NCBI GenBank assembly: GCA_023512835.1
Contig: CM042091.1
Span: 18,555,506 to 18,619,505 of the forward strand
Length of the DNA stretch: 64,000 bases
Origin: Taxillus chinensis
Taxonomy: Eukaryota; Streptophyta; Magnoliopsida; Santalales; Loranthaceae
Direction of reading: 5' to 3'
Part shown: piece by piece, positions 35,741-48,568 of the stretch
Layout of the letters: the number at the start of each line of letters is the position of its first letter
Numbering within the stretch: the first letter of the stretch is position 1
The notes under the pieces: generated by a model
Told to the model about the DNA's origin: nothing
Database searches by the model: none
The model's input: only the letters and a program-made list of their open reading frames with translations
Translations under genes and position numbers: made by a program

Positions 35741-38700
35741 TGTTTGGACATACATATTCATTTTTCTGCTTTTGTTTTATTTTTTTCTATTTGTTACTCA
35801 CTTTGTATAGATAAATAAAGAGACATGACTGTCGATTCGAAGGGTACAACTAGGGATGGCAATGGGTTGAGTCGGGCCTGGGTACTGTCCAACTCGAACA
35901 TCCAGAGTCTTAATTTGAACCTGACCTTGATGGCTTGTCGGGACAAGTCAAGTTTTGCAATCCAAATGTGCAACTTCAATGACTTCTTTAAAAAGAATTT
36001 TAAACGCCAAAAATCCAGTCTCAGGTGATATAGAATCAATTTTGAGGATCAACGCCTTTGAGTGCGCTCAAATCCGAGGTTCATCGAATAAGTTATGGCC
36101 AAAACTGTATTTGGATCATTAGTGGTGATTAATTGACGGCCAATGTTTCAAACGACATTCCTAATCAGGTCACGAACCTCACTATCATAATCCTCTCGTC
36201 ATTCTGAGAATTTTGACATATATATTGCATATATTGGCTCATAGATCTTAGTTTTGGAAAATAACAAAATATTTTTCCCGTAATAAAGTAGTTTAAAGAC
36301 GCACAGAACAATCTTGGTACAACAATGAACTCATTTTCAAGAAAGAAGGATACATGATCGTTTATCATAATGTCCCAAGTCCAAAAATAATTTTCTTACA
36401 TTTTATTGAAAACCAAGTTGCTTTGACGATCTTAAAATTTCAAAACATCAGTTAAAATTACAAAATGAAGCAATAAAACCATTTTTTTATTTTCCTTTTT
36501 CTTTCTCGTCTCTTTCTGGTCTACGTGTCATTTTCTGATTTGTGTAAAATAAAAAAACAAAATCATGAAAACTATAGCCACAAAAACCTTATCTCTCATA
36601 ACCTATCGTCTTCTTCCCTCTCTTATCCATCCTTTCGTCTTCTTCCACATGTCCGTCCAAGCCACTAGAGGACCACCAGTGCCACGCCTGTCGGACGACT
36701 GGAGCTCCACGACGACATCAACAACTCATCCATCATCTCTCTCTTCTCTCCACGACCAAACCATGGTCAAAAGCCTCGGTTTCCCTCTCTCTCTCTCTCT
36801 GGGCGCACCCAAGCCAAGACCCCATCCAACCCAACCATGGTTAGGCTGCCTCAAAACCCTAACCTTCCTTCCTCTCTATATTAACCTATATTCTCCATCA
36901 AGTGAGGGGGGCTCTCACAAAAACAAAAAACCTAATTACAAATCTTCATCATCTTCCACCTCCACCTCCATAGAGAGTCCCCTGGCCAAAAAAATGCACC
37001 TCGGGCTGTCGTCTTTGCTTCCCCCCTCCAACCACGCCTTGAGCCATTGTCCCTTGTTAATGCCACTGCCATGCCAACCACCCAATGCCGGCCATTCTAG
37101 TTCAGCCATGACATGCAAAGGCCTCCCGCCGTAACTATTGTTGACCGAGAAGCCTCCCTTGCTGCTACCTATTCTCCTCCACGAAGTTGCCGCTCCAAGC
37201 CCACACTGTTGCAACGCCATTGTACTTTGCCTTCATCCCCATGCATCTCTTAGCTCCACCGCCCGCTGGCTGCTCATGGAAGCTAGGAGAAAGGAGTGGC
37301 ATTGGAGGTTGTTTGGGTCTATGCGCGACTGGTTTTCCCCCTTCTATTGCTTTGTTTGTTGGTTTTTACTTGATATTGTCATTGTTTGTCATTGCCTACC
37401 TTGGATGTTATTTTTGTGAAGAAATTGGAATATACTTGAATGGGATATTTGATTTCGATTCTTGTTCTAGCTTCTATCTCATAATCTGAATGCTCTCGGT
37501 TGTAACATGGTCACATGTTTTTGGGTTTTGATGCTACTTTTCATGTGAAGACTCACTACTCATTTGAAGTTTCTTTTTTCTTTTTTCCTTTTGTTGTTTC
37601 TGTGTGTGACGTTCTGGTTATGATGGAAGGTCACTAGTTATTCTTCATAACATTACAATATGGTCAAAGGATTTTCAAAAATTTGTTTGTTTATACATGG
37701 GTTTTGCCTTTGCATTCTTCCTTCAATCTGTACATTTCTTTGTCATGATGTTAGTTTCTATTCTAGGGATTTCATCATTGTTTTTGGTTACTGTCCGTCT
37801 GAGATAGCTCTTTTATATCCCTCACTTGGTTATGTATATTCATTTGCCATAATTTTATACTTACTACTTGCACTAAGGTGTTCTGTTTTTGCCTGTTTTA
37901 CATGATGAATTGTATCTGGTGTTTTGTCTTTGATATTATATTCGGTTTCAACCTGTCATTAGTTCAAGTTTTCATGTCTTTTTTGGTGTTTATGTTGATA
38001 TGTCATTGGTGCTTTCTAATATTGTGTGATAGTACTAATTACAAGCTCGAAGGTTTCAGATTCATTGAATAATTGAACTAACACTGTTTTGTGGGATATT
38101 TTAATAAGTTAGATTCATTAAAGGTTGAACTAACACTATTTTTGTAGGATTTTAATATGCTAGATTTATTAAATGGCTAAAATAACATTATTTTGTAAGA
38201 TATCTTAATAGCGTAACTTCATTTGGTCTCTTTTGTGTTTTATTTTCTATTATCCCCTTTATATTATTATATTTCCTAATCTCACGTTGTAATATGGTCA
38301 TGTGACCTCTCTCTCCCTATTATAATATGTAAACAACCAACATAGTAAAAAAGACAAAAGAAATGAGTGAAAAAAGAAAGAAAAAAATAAAAGAATTTTT
38401 TTTATTTTGTGGATGTCACTTATCATATATCCACACTTTGTTTCATATTTTGCATGTATAAAAAAGTTTTCTTAAAATAGAAAAATATTTTCTCTAATAA
38501 TCAAAATCACAAAAAAAATCATTTCTTTTTTCAAAATAAAAAAGGACATTTTCTCTAATTTTTTAAATAAAAACTCAAAATTTCTTTTATTGGAAAAACA
38601 AAAAAATACTTTTTTGTTATTTAAAATTCATTCTCAAACTTTTTTTAGATTTTTAAAATTCTCTTGCATTCTTTGGAAATTCTTTAAGAATCCTTCGAGC

Positions 38701-39207
38701 AAAAATTTTTAGGTTTTCCTCATAAAATCAAAAAACAATTTAGGACTTAATTATTTTTTTTAGATTTGTTATTATACAAATTTTTTTTATTTGTTCTTTA
38801 GTTTTTTTTTTTACTTCACTCCTTAGGATCCCTTTTAGACTTTTTTTGGATAATTTAGCTTAATTTTAACCTTAACAAACAATTTAGAAAAAATAAAAAG
38901 AGTAAAAATTTAGAGTTTGTAAGAAAATAAAAATAATCTTAGTTTAGATAATCGAAAATTAAAACAAGCGATTAAAACATATTAGAAACCTCCTTCTCTT
39001 AAGATAGGTACCAAAAGGGCATTGTGGGAGTGTTAAGCTTTTTTCACTCGTAATTAACTCATAAACTTAGCTCTAGCAATGTAAATCATTCTTTAAATGG
39101 CCAATTACACCTCAAAAATACTTGGTGGTGACTTTGTTATTTTTCATCACCATTTGAATGAAGGTTGAGAAAATGAAATTCCCCCCAGATGAAATCTGGT
39201 GATGATA
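35741..39207 (+). mobile_element. Solo LTR-3 (Tat/Ogre-like), TSD GTTGC
   Basis: Flanked by GTTGC at 35736-35740 and 39208-39212. Its start TGTTTGGACATAC equals that of LTR-1/2 with about 20 bp deleted after TGTT. The blocks at 35805-36480 follow 24737-25300, and the end CTGGTGATGATA is shared. Its 3,467 bp include a C-rich leader-like part (36565-37260, with unlikely Pro/Ser frames), T-rich stretches and no gene. Confidence 0.88.
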
Positions 39208-39212
39208 GTTGC

Positions 39213-39585
39213 CATATGAGATATGTAGTAGGTGAGACATGTGAGATATGCAATCGATGAAACATGCGAGATAGGTAAATGCAGCGTGTGGATGTGTGTG
39301 ATATCTATGAGCGACTCAATTTGGAGTTGGTGCTTCGAAAGGCAACTTTTGTAAATTTATGGGAATTTTGTGGTATGGTCGAATGACCTTGCATATGAAT
39401 CATTATTTGATTATAGAAATATCTAGATGATAATGTATTTGTCAAACAAAGTGTTTTTATAGTAATTGGACTTAGTTAGAAGTCAGATCTCAGGGAGAAT
39501 ATTTTTGATATTTTAATTAATTAAATATAAAAAATATATAATAAAGAAAACAGGAGAGAAACCCAAATCTTGTTCTTGGTTACAG

Positions 39586-39660
<75 letters not shown>

Positions 39661-40523
39661 CTAGAGCATGCAAATGCAAAGGGGGAAGAAGAAGAATTGT
39701 AGATTTGAACCAAATCTAACAAAAATTGAGGTATGGATTCGATCTTCTCATCTATACCAGTCCATCTACTACTACTTGGGAGAGATTAAACTATTATTTA
39801 TCCAATAATTCTCTTATTTTGATTTATATGGGTAGAAGGACTCATATGAATGTTAAGCTGTGGATTTTGAATTCTAAATGCATTTTGAGTTGATATATTA
39901 TAGTTAAAACTTGTTATGAGGAGTTTGGGTATGAGTTTTGGTGATTTAGGGACAAAAGGGGTGTTAGGGGGTTCATTAGACCTTATTTTAATATCAAATT
40001 ATGGGAAATTATGTGAAAATTTAATATGTTTTGATCCCTAGTTTGATATAATTTGATTGATTATTGAACTAACCTCCTAACAAAACAATATAGAATTTTT
40101 GTGTTATTGGTGATGTTTTTGGATGAAGAATAGATTATACACAAGGTTCAAAGAAAAAAAAAAGAAAACTGCAAAAAGTGGTTAATTCAAAATGCAGAGA
40201 ATGACCAAGAAGTTTTGACCGACCTAATTGAATTGACTACAGCCTCGAGAGATTTTTTATTGACTGAAGAAATTGGAGGTGGTCGATTAAAATTTCAGTT
40301 GATTAATTTTGATCGACCAGAGCATGATCTCTGACGAACCAACTACTACTCAACGTATTCCTTTTCCTTACCATATGTACGACTCTCATCCCTTCAAAGG
40401 AGGATCAAATGACCCTTATTGATTTATGTTGATAGGGAAATGTAATTTAAAAATTAATAGGAACAATTATTGGGTACCTGGTGACACTTTTAGGTTTTGA
40501 GAATAGAAACAAAAAGAGAAATG
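39213..40523 (+). mobile_element. Old LTR G, 5' portion (limits uncertain)
   Basis: Contains GACTCAATTTGGAGTTGGTG, as in LTR A (19380), a long GA tract and a GATCGACC-rich part (40200-40330), the order seen in LTRs of this family. Together with 42532-43458, 44780-45084 and 46574-47281 it appears to be one LTR cut by three later insertions. The 5' end is not found and may lie left of LTR-3. Confidence 0.5.
39591..39653. repeat. (GA)n microsatellite
   Basis: About 30 AG/GA repeats in an unbroken run. Confidence 0.95.
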
Positions 40524-42526
40524 TGTAAAGACTCGTGTTTGAGTTGATTTATGAGAGTCTTTATTTGGTAATAAAGATATCTAATTGGTATTGTGCTTGG
40601 CGATACAAGCGTTTTGGGTATCATTGGGTGAAATTTGGGATCTCGGAAGGTTAGTTGTATAATTTTGAGTGTGTATTAATTAAATAGATGAGTAGAAAAT
40701 ATAAATAGGGGAGACAGAAAGAGACTCCCAATGGGTTGTCATATTGTGTTTCACGGCCTTGGTGAGGGACAAAGAGAGAGAAAGAGCGCATAGAGAGAGC
40801 TTGGAGGTAGAGCATGTCGAATTGGAGTTTGGAGCTTGAATTTTGGGGTTAATTCATTTGTGAATCCTTACCAAGCAAGAGTTCCTGAACTTTTACCTTG
40901 ATTCTGTCTTGATATGCATGATTTTTGTATGATATGTGTGATTACGTATGAACCCTAGGTTTAGGAGGAAACCCAATTTTGGGTTGAATCTTGTGATTTA
41001 AGTGTATAATATTAGTATTGGGTAGGCATTTTTGAGTTTTTGGAGGGTTTGTGAGGGTTTGGGGGTCACTAGGTTGATTAGAGATGAGAAACAAGTAGAA
41101 ATGACGATGAATAGTGAACTTAACGAAGTGTGAGGTTGAAGACTCAAAGGAACCTCAATGCAGCAGACATTTAAATGAAGACATTCGAATCATGACATTC
41201 GAATTAGGACATTCGATCGGGACATTTGATGAAGAGTTTTGAAAAGCGATCCGAAAAAAAATCTAAAATAAGTTCTGAAAAGTGATTCAAAAAGATATTT
41301 GAGATAGTTGAGGCAAGGGGTTCTAGGAAGCTCTTCAGGGTTGGTCCTTTTTGTGTTATTTTTTATTTTATTTTTACCCATCCCCCACCCTCCTCTTGGT
41401 TTCCTCTCCTATGCGCTAGCGCTATCTTGATAAAGGCTCAGGTAACATTATTATCCAATGATATAGCCTTCTCGGAGGTCACCCATCCTAGGATTTCTCT
41501 GGCCTCTACCTCTTTAACCACGTGATTCTTTATTGTCCCTCACCAATAGGGATACCCCAAGGGGTGTCTTTTTTGTGTTATTCTTAACCCAAGTTTCGTG
41601 TATAAAATAAGTTCTTATGCCTTTTTCGAGGTATGAAATTTCATTATTTTCTTGACATGAAATGTTATTTGGTATAGATACAATTATGGGTTTAGAACTT
41701 TATGGCGTTCAAAGGCCTTGATTGTGGGGTTTTGTTGATTTGATTGGCTAGTCAACTAAGGCCCCATATAAGGTTGGCTAGGAGCCGAGGTCTCCTACAT
41801 GGTGGTTGATAGTAGAAGGTCCCACGGGTGGTTGCTTTTCATGCTACCTTCTCATTGTGGCAAGCAGGCTGTAAGAGCCTTGCCCTATACTGATCAGCTG
41901 AGTTATGAACTGTTTGAAAAACTTAATGATGTGGACCTTGTGTGTTTATGTTTTCATGAGTATTGCATAGTACATTGTTGTGTGGATGTCGTTGTGTGTG
42001 TTTATGCTTTTATTGGTATTGCATAAGACATTATAGGCATTGTTAGGTGGTTATGATTCATTGGGACTATATTGGTCTACAATGACACAAGTATACATGA
42101 GCAATGTATTGTAGGTCACCTAGTAAGCCTTTGTGCTCATCCTATGTTGCTCTCTTGACTTTCAGGTCCAAGCAAGAGGTAGCCACAGGGTTTGTTGTCA
42201 AACAGATCGAGTAGACTGAACCTCGTTGATGTATGGGACTAAGTCTATTTTGATTGTTTTGTATTTTTACTATATTTTTCTTCCTAGACATGGGTTCGTG
42301 GTTATTTTACTGAGTGATACATGATGTGTTGTGATGATATTTCATTCAGTTGCATAGTTTTAATAGTGTATAAGAATACCCTTGTTGTATGATTGTATAG
42401 GTGCATTTGGGCATAGTACCCGTAGCGTGCCCCTTTCGGTGTTAGTCACCAATCCCTTGCCCTTGAGTGTGGGTAGGGGATAGTCACGTGCTAGGTTCCA
42501 AGTCTCCTGGAGTTGGAGGCGTGACA
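40524..42526 (+). mobile_element. Solo LTR B (Tekay-type)
   Basis: It starts TGTAAAGACTCGTGTTTG and ends GGAGGCGTGACA, like LTR A. The flanks AAATG (40519-40523) and AAATA (42527-42531) agree at four of five bases. The interior follows LTR A: GA-rich part near 40760-40800, GAACCCTAGGTTT block at 40949, and the shared module near 42112-42170. The small frame at 41799-42026 is not credible. Confidence 0.82.
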
Positions 42527-42531
42527 AAATA

Positions 42532-43458
42532 AATTGGGGAGATTAGGGAAGATAGAGAGTGCTTTTAGATGTCAATTGCAAGGGTAATTGTATTCTTTTG
42601 CATTATGATATCTTAAACCTCCAAGGGAGGAGGATGGATGTTGATATATATTTGTAATTTTAATTTCTATTGTATATTGTCTTAAATTCTCTATCTTTGT
42701 TTATCAGTTCTTTTAAATCTTGTATAGCTAGAATCAGGATTGGTCACCTTAATTCTTGTTGTTCATTAATTATGGATCGAAAGATGAAGTTGATGACCAG
42801 AAAGTTAAGAGAATTGACTTGAGAAAGATATAATTTGCGAAAGCCAGTATCATTTTCATGTAACTTAGTTAAGATTAGTATGATATCAATCAACACTCAA
42901 ACAACTTAAGCACTTAATGGGTTGCCTATCCCTCACGTTAAAGTTGACACATGACTAGATCACTCAAAAAAGGCTAGTTTATGCATAAATGTTGTTTTTG
43001 AGATAAAAAAAGAAAATTTATTTCAACATTGATTAGAAGTTGGAATTAGTGAAGTACATCAATTGAAATCCAAATCCCTAATTCTCTCATCAATTATTCA
43101 AAGTTAGTTTTGTTAATTATTTTTAGAAAATTCACAATTTCAATTTTACAATTTCACTTTTGATGAAACCAATGAATTGTAAAGGAATTCTTATTCTTAA
43201 AACACCTTCCCTTGGGTTCAATATTTGGACTTAAAGTCTACTATATTACTTGTCACAATTCACACACTTGCAAAAAACAAATAAGGGGGTAGATTTTTGG
43301 GTTGTTGCAACAAAAATTATTATTTGTGAGAGGTTGCTGTCAACGAGGTCAATTGAACGGGAAAACAATGGAAATAGACAACTGAAAATTTTGGTTTAGT
43401 TGACTAGTTTAATCGACCAGAGGAATTCTAGAGGATGTTCGTGCTTTGATTGACCACG
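42532..43458 (+). mobile_element. Old LTR G, middle portion
   Basis: AT-rich sequence without a gene. Its last 80 bp (TTGACTAGTTTAATCGACC type) carry the GTCGACC-like words that resume after the palindromic element at 44780. Confidence 0.4.
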
Positions 43459-43463
43459 ATATG

Positions 43464-44774
43464 TGTCATCACCGGATCTCATCCGAGGGGAAAACCTCTT
43501 TCGGGATGTAATTCTCTTCAACCTTCATTTGAATGGTGATAAAATAAAGAGTTGTCACCAATTGTTTTTGGGGTACGATTGGTCACCTAAAAGAAAATTA
43601 ATCTATGCTGTTAGAAATGGGCTCGGGAGTTGGTTACGCATGGGAAAGGATTAACACCCTCACAACGCCTTTTCGATACCTATCTTAAGAGTTGGAAATT
43701 TCTAACTTGTTTTAATCACTCGCTTAAATTTGCCTAGTCTAAGGCAATGTTGAATTTTCTTATGGCCTAAAGTTCTATTTTTTTATTTTTCTAAGTTATT
43801 TGTTGAAGTAAAATTTTAAATTTAGTTTAGCCTAAGACTCCAAGAGACATCCTAAAGATTTTGATTTTTTATCCTTTTTTATTTCTAATTTATTTGTTGC
43901 AGTTGAAAATTAAGTCCAATTTACTTAAGGGTCTAAAGAAATCCTAATGTTTGAGTTTTTAAAAAAAGGTGCGCTTTCCAACAAAAAGAACAACAAAACA
44001 AAAAATATTTTCTTTCAAACAAAAACAAAAAAATCAATCAAAAGATAAAAAAAATAATTTTCCTATTTATCTTTTTAGACCATTCTTTCAAACATTTTAA
44101 TTTTACCATTTAGACAAATTTTATCCCTCAAAATCATTTTCCAAAGCAAGAACTAGGTTTTTTTATTACGCTTTTTTTCCTCATATTGTTATCATTAGGA
44201 TTTATTTTAGGAAATAATTTGACTTAAATTTTTTTAACTTTAATAAAGGACTTAGAGATTTAAAAAAACTCAAATCTTAGGATTCCTTTAAACCCTTAAG
44301 TAAATTGGATTTAATTTTCAACTGCAGCAAATAAATTAGAAATAAAAAAAGATTAAAAAAATGAAATCATTAGGATGTCCCTTATAGGCTTAGGCTAAAC
44401 TAAATTTAATTTTTTCTTCAACAAATAACTTAAAGAAATAAAAAGAATAGAACTTTAAGCCACAAGAAAATTCAACATTGCCTTAGGCTAGTCAAATTTA
44501 AGCGAGCAGTTAAAACAAGTTAGAAACTTCCAACTCTTAAGATAGATACTGAAAGGGCGTTGCAAGGGTGCTAATCCTTCCCCATATGTAACCAACTCCT
44601 GAGTCCATCCCCAGCGGCATAGATTAATTTTCTTTTTGGTGACCAATCGCATCCCAAAAATAATTAGTGACGACTCTGTTTATTTCATCACCATTCAGAT
44701 GAAGATTGAAGAGAATTACACCCCGAAAGCGGTCCCCCCCCCCCTCCCACCCCAAACGGGATCTGGTGATGACG
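43464..44774. mobile_element. Palindromic U5-U5 element, 5 bp TSD ATATG
   Basis: Left end TGTCATCACCGGATC and right end GATCTGGTGATGACG are inverted copies of each other and of the 3' end of LTR-1/2/3. The arms (about 43464-43965 and 44263-44774) align inverted over some 500 bp with roughly 80% identity, including CTAACTTGTTTTAA and TAAGGCAATGTTGAATTTTC. About 300 bp of A/T-rich sequence lies between them. ATATG flanks it at 43459-43463 and 44775-44779 (the match extends to GATATG if the last base is excluded). No LTR 5' end (TGTTGGACC) is present at either side. No gene. Confidence 0.88.
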
Positions 44775-44779
44775 ATATG

Positions 44780-45084
44780 GTCAACTAAGAGGGGGTTGGT
44801 TCAGTCAACCACCTTTGATCGACCATGTTAATTTCCAGAGAGTTTTTGAGGTTTGATCGAATAGGGTTAGTCAAGTGAGCAGTGGTTGATTGAAGGGTTC
44901 TTGATTTGGTTGATCACATCGCTTTCTAGTAGGTTTTTGAGGTTTGCTCGACCAGAGTGGTTGAGTGAAGACTAGTCAAGTGAATGGCTTCTGGTTTGGT
45001 TGACCACATCAATTTCTAGTGAGCTTTACAATTTTGATCCACTAGGGTGATCGACTGAATAGTGCTTGTTTGAGTCAACTAGCT
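44780..45084. repeat. Old LTR G, GTCGACC-like cryptic array
   Basis: Degenerate words GGTTGATTGAAGGG, GGTTGACCACATCAATTTC and TTTGATCGACC recur about every 60-80 bp (for example TTGACCACATC plus TTTCTAGTGAG or TTTCTAGTAGG near 44920 and 45000). Confidence 0.65.
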
Positions 45085-45089
45085 ATTTG

Positions 45090-46568
45090 TGTGAGAACCC
45101 GTGTCCTAATCCTAAGAATTAGAGGTTGGAAGGTGCCTTAGGGTGTTAAAATCCTAGTTTTTCATATGTATTTTTTTGGTATTTTGGAGTGCAGCAAGAG
45201 GCAGCAAAGAAGGATGGTCGACGTAGAGGTTGGTCGACGTGGAGGCTAGTCGATGCAATGGTCAATGTGGTCGATGATGTGGTCAACACGATCGATGTCG
45301 TGGCCGACGCGGTGGTCGACGCACGGTCGACACACATTTTGGGCAACGTCGACCAGGTGCAGCGTGTCTTTTTGCGTCTTCTTTGTATTTTATTTTGTAT
45401 TTTTGGGAAAAAGAACCCTAGCAACCGCAGGTTGTGTTTTAGAGAGAGAGAGAGTGGTGTAGGAAGTTTTCTTGGATTGAGAACGCAAAAAATAGTATTT
45501 CAATTCACTTTTCCAGCAAAGGTAGGTAATTCTGTCATCTTGAATCTATTTCAATGGTTGTGCAATATTATAATATTGGCATTTTTATCACAGATTTGGG
45601 AAGAATATATCATAAAATGTGATATTAAAATGTATATATATGTGTGTGTGTGTGTGTGTATTGTGTTATAATGTATATATGTGTGAAACCGAGATGTTGT
45701 GGAAATCCATACTGATATATATTGTATCTTGGGGTGAATTGAGAATTATGATTTTTAAATAGTGATATGTCATGAGATGTTTATGTGTTTTAGTATTTTA
45801 TTTGGATATGTGATATTGAGGTCCCGGTGAGAGGACGGTCCATGGGATAAACATGAGATATTGAAGTTCTATTGAGGGAATTGTCCATCGGATGGACATG
45901 AGTTATTGTGGTTCCATTGAGGGAACAGTCCATGGAATGGACATAAGTTATTATAGTTCTTTTGAGGGAATAGTCCATGGAATGGACATGAGTTATTAAG
46001 GTCCCATTAAGGGGACGGTCCAAGAGTGGACCCGAGTATTGAGGTTCTATTGGGGGGACCACGTGTGTTGTTTATTATTATTTTAATTACACTGCATAGC
46101 ACTTATTCACACTATGCATATTGTAGAGGAGATGTTGGGTTGGTCCAGGGAAGCATAACTCCTACTAAGCTATGGTTTGCTCACCTACCTTTAATGTCTT
46201 TTTCTGCAGGACCTAGCAAGCGTTAGGAGATTTCAACGCTGTGGAAGTATGTGTGTTTGATTTGTTATTTTATTTGAAACATTGTAATTGATAAGACTAA
46301 GACTCATGTATTTACTTGAAATTTATGTATTTAATTGAGACACCGTGTTTTGGGGTTGGTGACCCTATTTATTATGTGATATAGTTTTGTTACATGGAGT
46401 GGTTATTGTATGGTTGTGCATGTCATATATGAGGTTGTAACAGGTATGGGGTAGCACCCTTGAGGGAACCCCATTAGGTGACCATTCACCAACCCCTTGT
46501 CCTCTTGGGTGCGAGGCATGGGGCATCACTAACTGATTTTTTAGTGTTGGGAAATTCGGGGCATGACA
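45090..46568 (+). mobile_element. Solo LTR F (Tekay-type), TSD ATTTG
   Basis: It starts TGTGAGAACCCGTGTCC, ends TTCGGGGCATGACA and is flanked by ATTTG at 45085-45089 and 46569-46573. It has GGTCGACG words (45215-45355), a GA tract (45441-45452), a repeated GTCCATGGGATGGACATGAG-like block (45825-46035) and the shared module (46150-46225). Frames through it are low-complexity. Confidence 0.93.
45825..46035. repeat. Five-copy repeat, about 46 bp, in LTR F
   Basis: Units of the type GAGGTCCCGGTGAGAGGACG followed by GTCCATGGGATGGACATGAG recur about five times with substitutions. Confidence 0.85.
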
Positions 46569-46573
46569 ATTTG

Positions 46574-47281
46574 TTTTCTCCATTTTTCCATCCTCTCTTC
46601 ACAGTTTAGCCCTAGGGTTTTGTAGAGAGTCTAGTGAGGGGAATTAAAGCTGTAAGCCTATTAACTTGGCAGGACTTAAAAAATCTAGTTTGATTTTTTT
46701 TATGCGTATATGCCTTATATTCTTTATTTATGCCTTATGAGATATGAATTATAGTGTGAAGATTCACATGAGATGTTTGATGCTTTATGTGTGTTACTTG
46801 AAACATGGTGATGGCTTGTGTTTGAGAGGCCTTGATTGAAAGCATGAGAGACTAAACTTAAGAAGGCCTGAGAGGCCACAATTAAGCTTGGGAGGCTAAA
46901 GTGAGTTGAATGTTTAATTATGATGAATTGAATTGTTTGTTTACATGTGATACATTACATGAGTACATGCCTACACCTGGTATTTAGAGGTTAGGAGTTG
47001 GGATGACTTAAGGAGATAAGATTTCTACTGGTTATAGTTGTTTACCTTTTCTGTTGTATTCATTTTTTTTCATATGCCTTCTGGAGCTAGGAGGAGAACT
47101 CCAGGTGGAAACCTCACTTGGAGTTTCTTTTCATTGTTATTATTTGGTTATTTGTTGTAATTAGACGGAGATGAACATGTTATAACCCCAAGGGTAAATA
47201 ATAGTGTATACATTTATTGAAATGTGTGGATAAAGTATACAAAAAGTTAACATGTTCCCCTTGGAAATTAGGAATGTCACA
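46574..47281 (+). mobile_element. Old LTR G, 3' portion
   Basis: Follows LTR C: GGCCTGAGAGGC words (46830-46890), TACATGCCTACAC, a CTACTGGTTATAGTTG-type module and GGAGCTAGGAGG (47085), then an end GGAATGTCACA at 47281. It abuts the copia remnant. The target duplication could not be paired because the 5' end is unknown. Confidence 0.6.
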
Positions 47282-48122
47282 AAAAGTTTTTGGGTGAGCA
47301 ATGTCAAATTATAGATCTTGGTAAACTTAAGTACTTTCTTAGCAATAAGGTATCACAATCTCCTTGTAAGATTATTATTTCTTAACAAAAATATATTCTT
47401 CATATGCTTTCAAACTATGAGTTGCTTAGGTGCAAACTTATTGACTCAATAATGGTTCCTGCAAACAATCTTATACCTAATGATGGATTACCCTTATAGG
47501 ATCCTGAGAAATATTACAGATTAGTTGTGAAGTTGAATTATATAATAGTTACTTGCCCATATATTGCTTATCTAGTGAGTGTAATGACCCAATTCATGTC
47601 AGTCCCGGCACACTATACATGGGGGTAGTTATTCAAATCATTCAATAGGATCTCCAGGTAAGGATTCTGATAAAGGACATAATAGGATCGCAGCAAAGCT
47701 TAGTTATTGTGTTTTCTTTAGTGGTAATCTTATATCCTAGAGTTATATCTCACTCTATTGCGAAGTCAGAATACCTTGTCATGGCAAATACATCTTGTGA
47801 ACTTGTGTGGATAAAGTGCATGCTTCATGAGCTAGGTGTACACCATGATAGTTTGATGACATTACATTGTAACAATCTAGTCGCCTTGCATATCACCAAG
47901 AATTATGTCTTTCATGAGCTGACCGAGCATATTGAGGTAGATGGTTATTTGGTTTGCGATATTGTCATTAGAACATCCTCATGTTTTCTGTATATTCAAC
48001 TCGTTCATATTCAAATAAATCTTCAGCTCACTGATATTCTAACTAAATCCTTTTTCAAAGTTTCGGTTAATACTATATGTAATAAGTTTGCCATGTTAAA
48101 TATATATGCTCCAACTCTAAAA
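47282..48122 (+). pseudogene. Copia reverse transcriptase end and RNase H remnant
   Basis: Plus-strand frames give IIDLGKLKYFLSNKVSQS (end of RT), YYRLVVKLNYIIVTCPYIAY and, from 47709, an open RNase H part: SIAKSEYLVMANTSCELVWI, LHCNNLVALHIT and QLTDILTKSFFKV. The RNase H Asp in the usual CDN is Asn (CNN). Stops and a frame change occur near 47380-47700. Only the 3' end of pol remains, facing the 3' end of the ABCB27-like gene. Confidence 0.82.
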
Positions 48123-48123
48123 A

Positions 48124-48260
48124 TGTTAAATATAGGAATTGTAGCTTGTATATATTTAGTTTCCTATTCTAGTTTCCTTTTTTGCTATATATATATATGT
48201 ACGCGAGAATCTGTTGAAAATACTATTCAATTCTTCTCCAATGTATAATTGCAACGACAT
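48124..48260 (+). mobile_element. Copia LTR start (3' LTR fragment)
   Basis: TGTTAAATATAGG directly follows the RNase H remnant and matches 7595-7702 in several blocks. The end is not certain; similarity fades after CGCGAGAATCTG. A/T repeats lie at 48187-48200. Confidence 0.5.
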
Positions 48261-48568
48261 TATCTGGTACCAAACATTAAATGTGAAACTAGAAGGTAGG
48301 AAAATGCCCTGGCAGTGAAAACATGGCGTGTTGATGAACATGCGCTTAGCCTTATCCCCAACCATCCTGACCTGGGAAGCAAGTAATGAGGTCTTTACCA
48401 GGGTCTCCAAGTGGCACGCAGAGTCAAGCTTATGGATTTGTCTTTATAGTGGAATCAATCTCAGAGATAGAGTGATTGGACATTAAGAATGCTGCATTGA
48501 GGCGAGCAGTTTCATCCATGGATTTATTGTTTTATTAACTCTTAAACATCAACGTGGCTGCATTGGAG
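48261..48568 (-). other. Probable 3' UTR and downstream region of the ABCB27-like gene
   Basis: About 300 bp without repeat ends between the copia LTR fragment and the stop codon. It should contain the 3' UTR and poly(A) site. No clear AATAAA in minus orientation could be singled out. Confidence 0.4.

Noticed and set aside
36565..37134. 189-codon Pro/Ser-rich plus frame in LTR-3
   Set aside because: It lies in the C-rich leader-like stretch of an LTR; the counterpart in LTR-2 does not keep a comparable frame.
39513..39722. Leu/Ser-repeat frame
   Set aside because: It is a translation of the (GA)n tract.
43464..44774. Mutator-type foldback element
   Set aside because: A 9 bp duplication would need a mismatch (CACGATATG versus GACGATATG) and asymmetrical ends. 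A 5 bp duplication with symmetrical ends identical to LTR U5 ends fits better.
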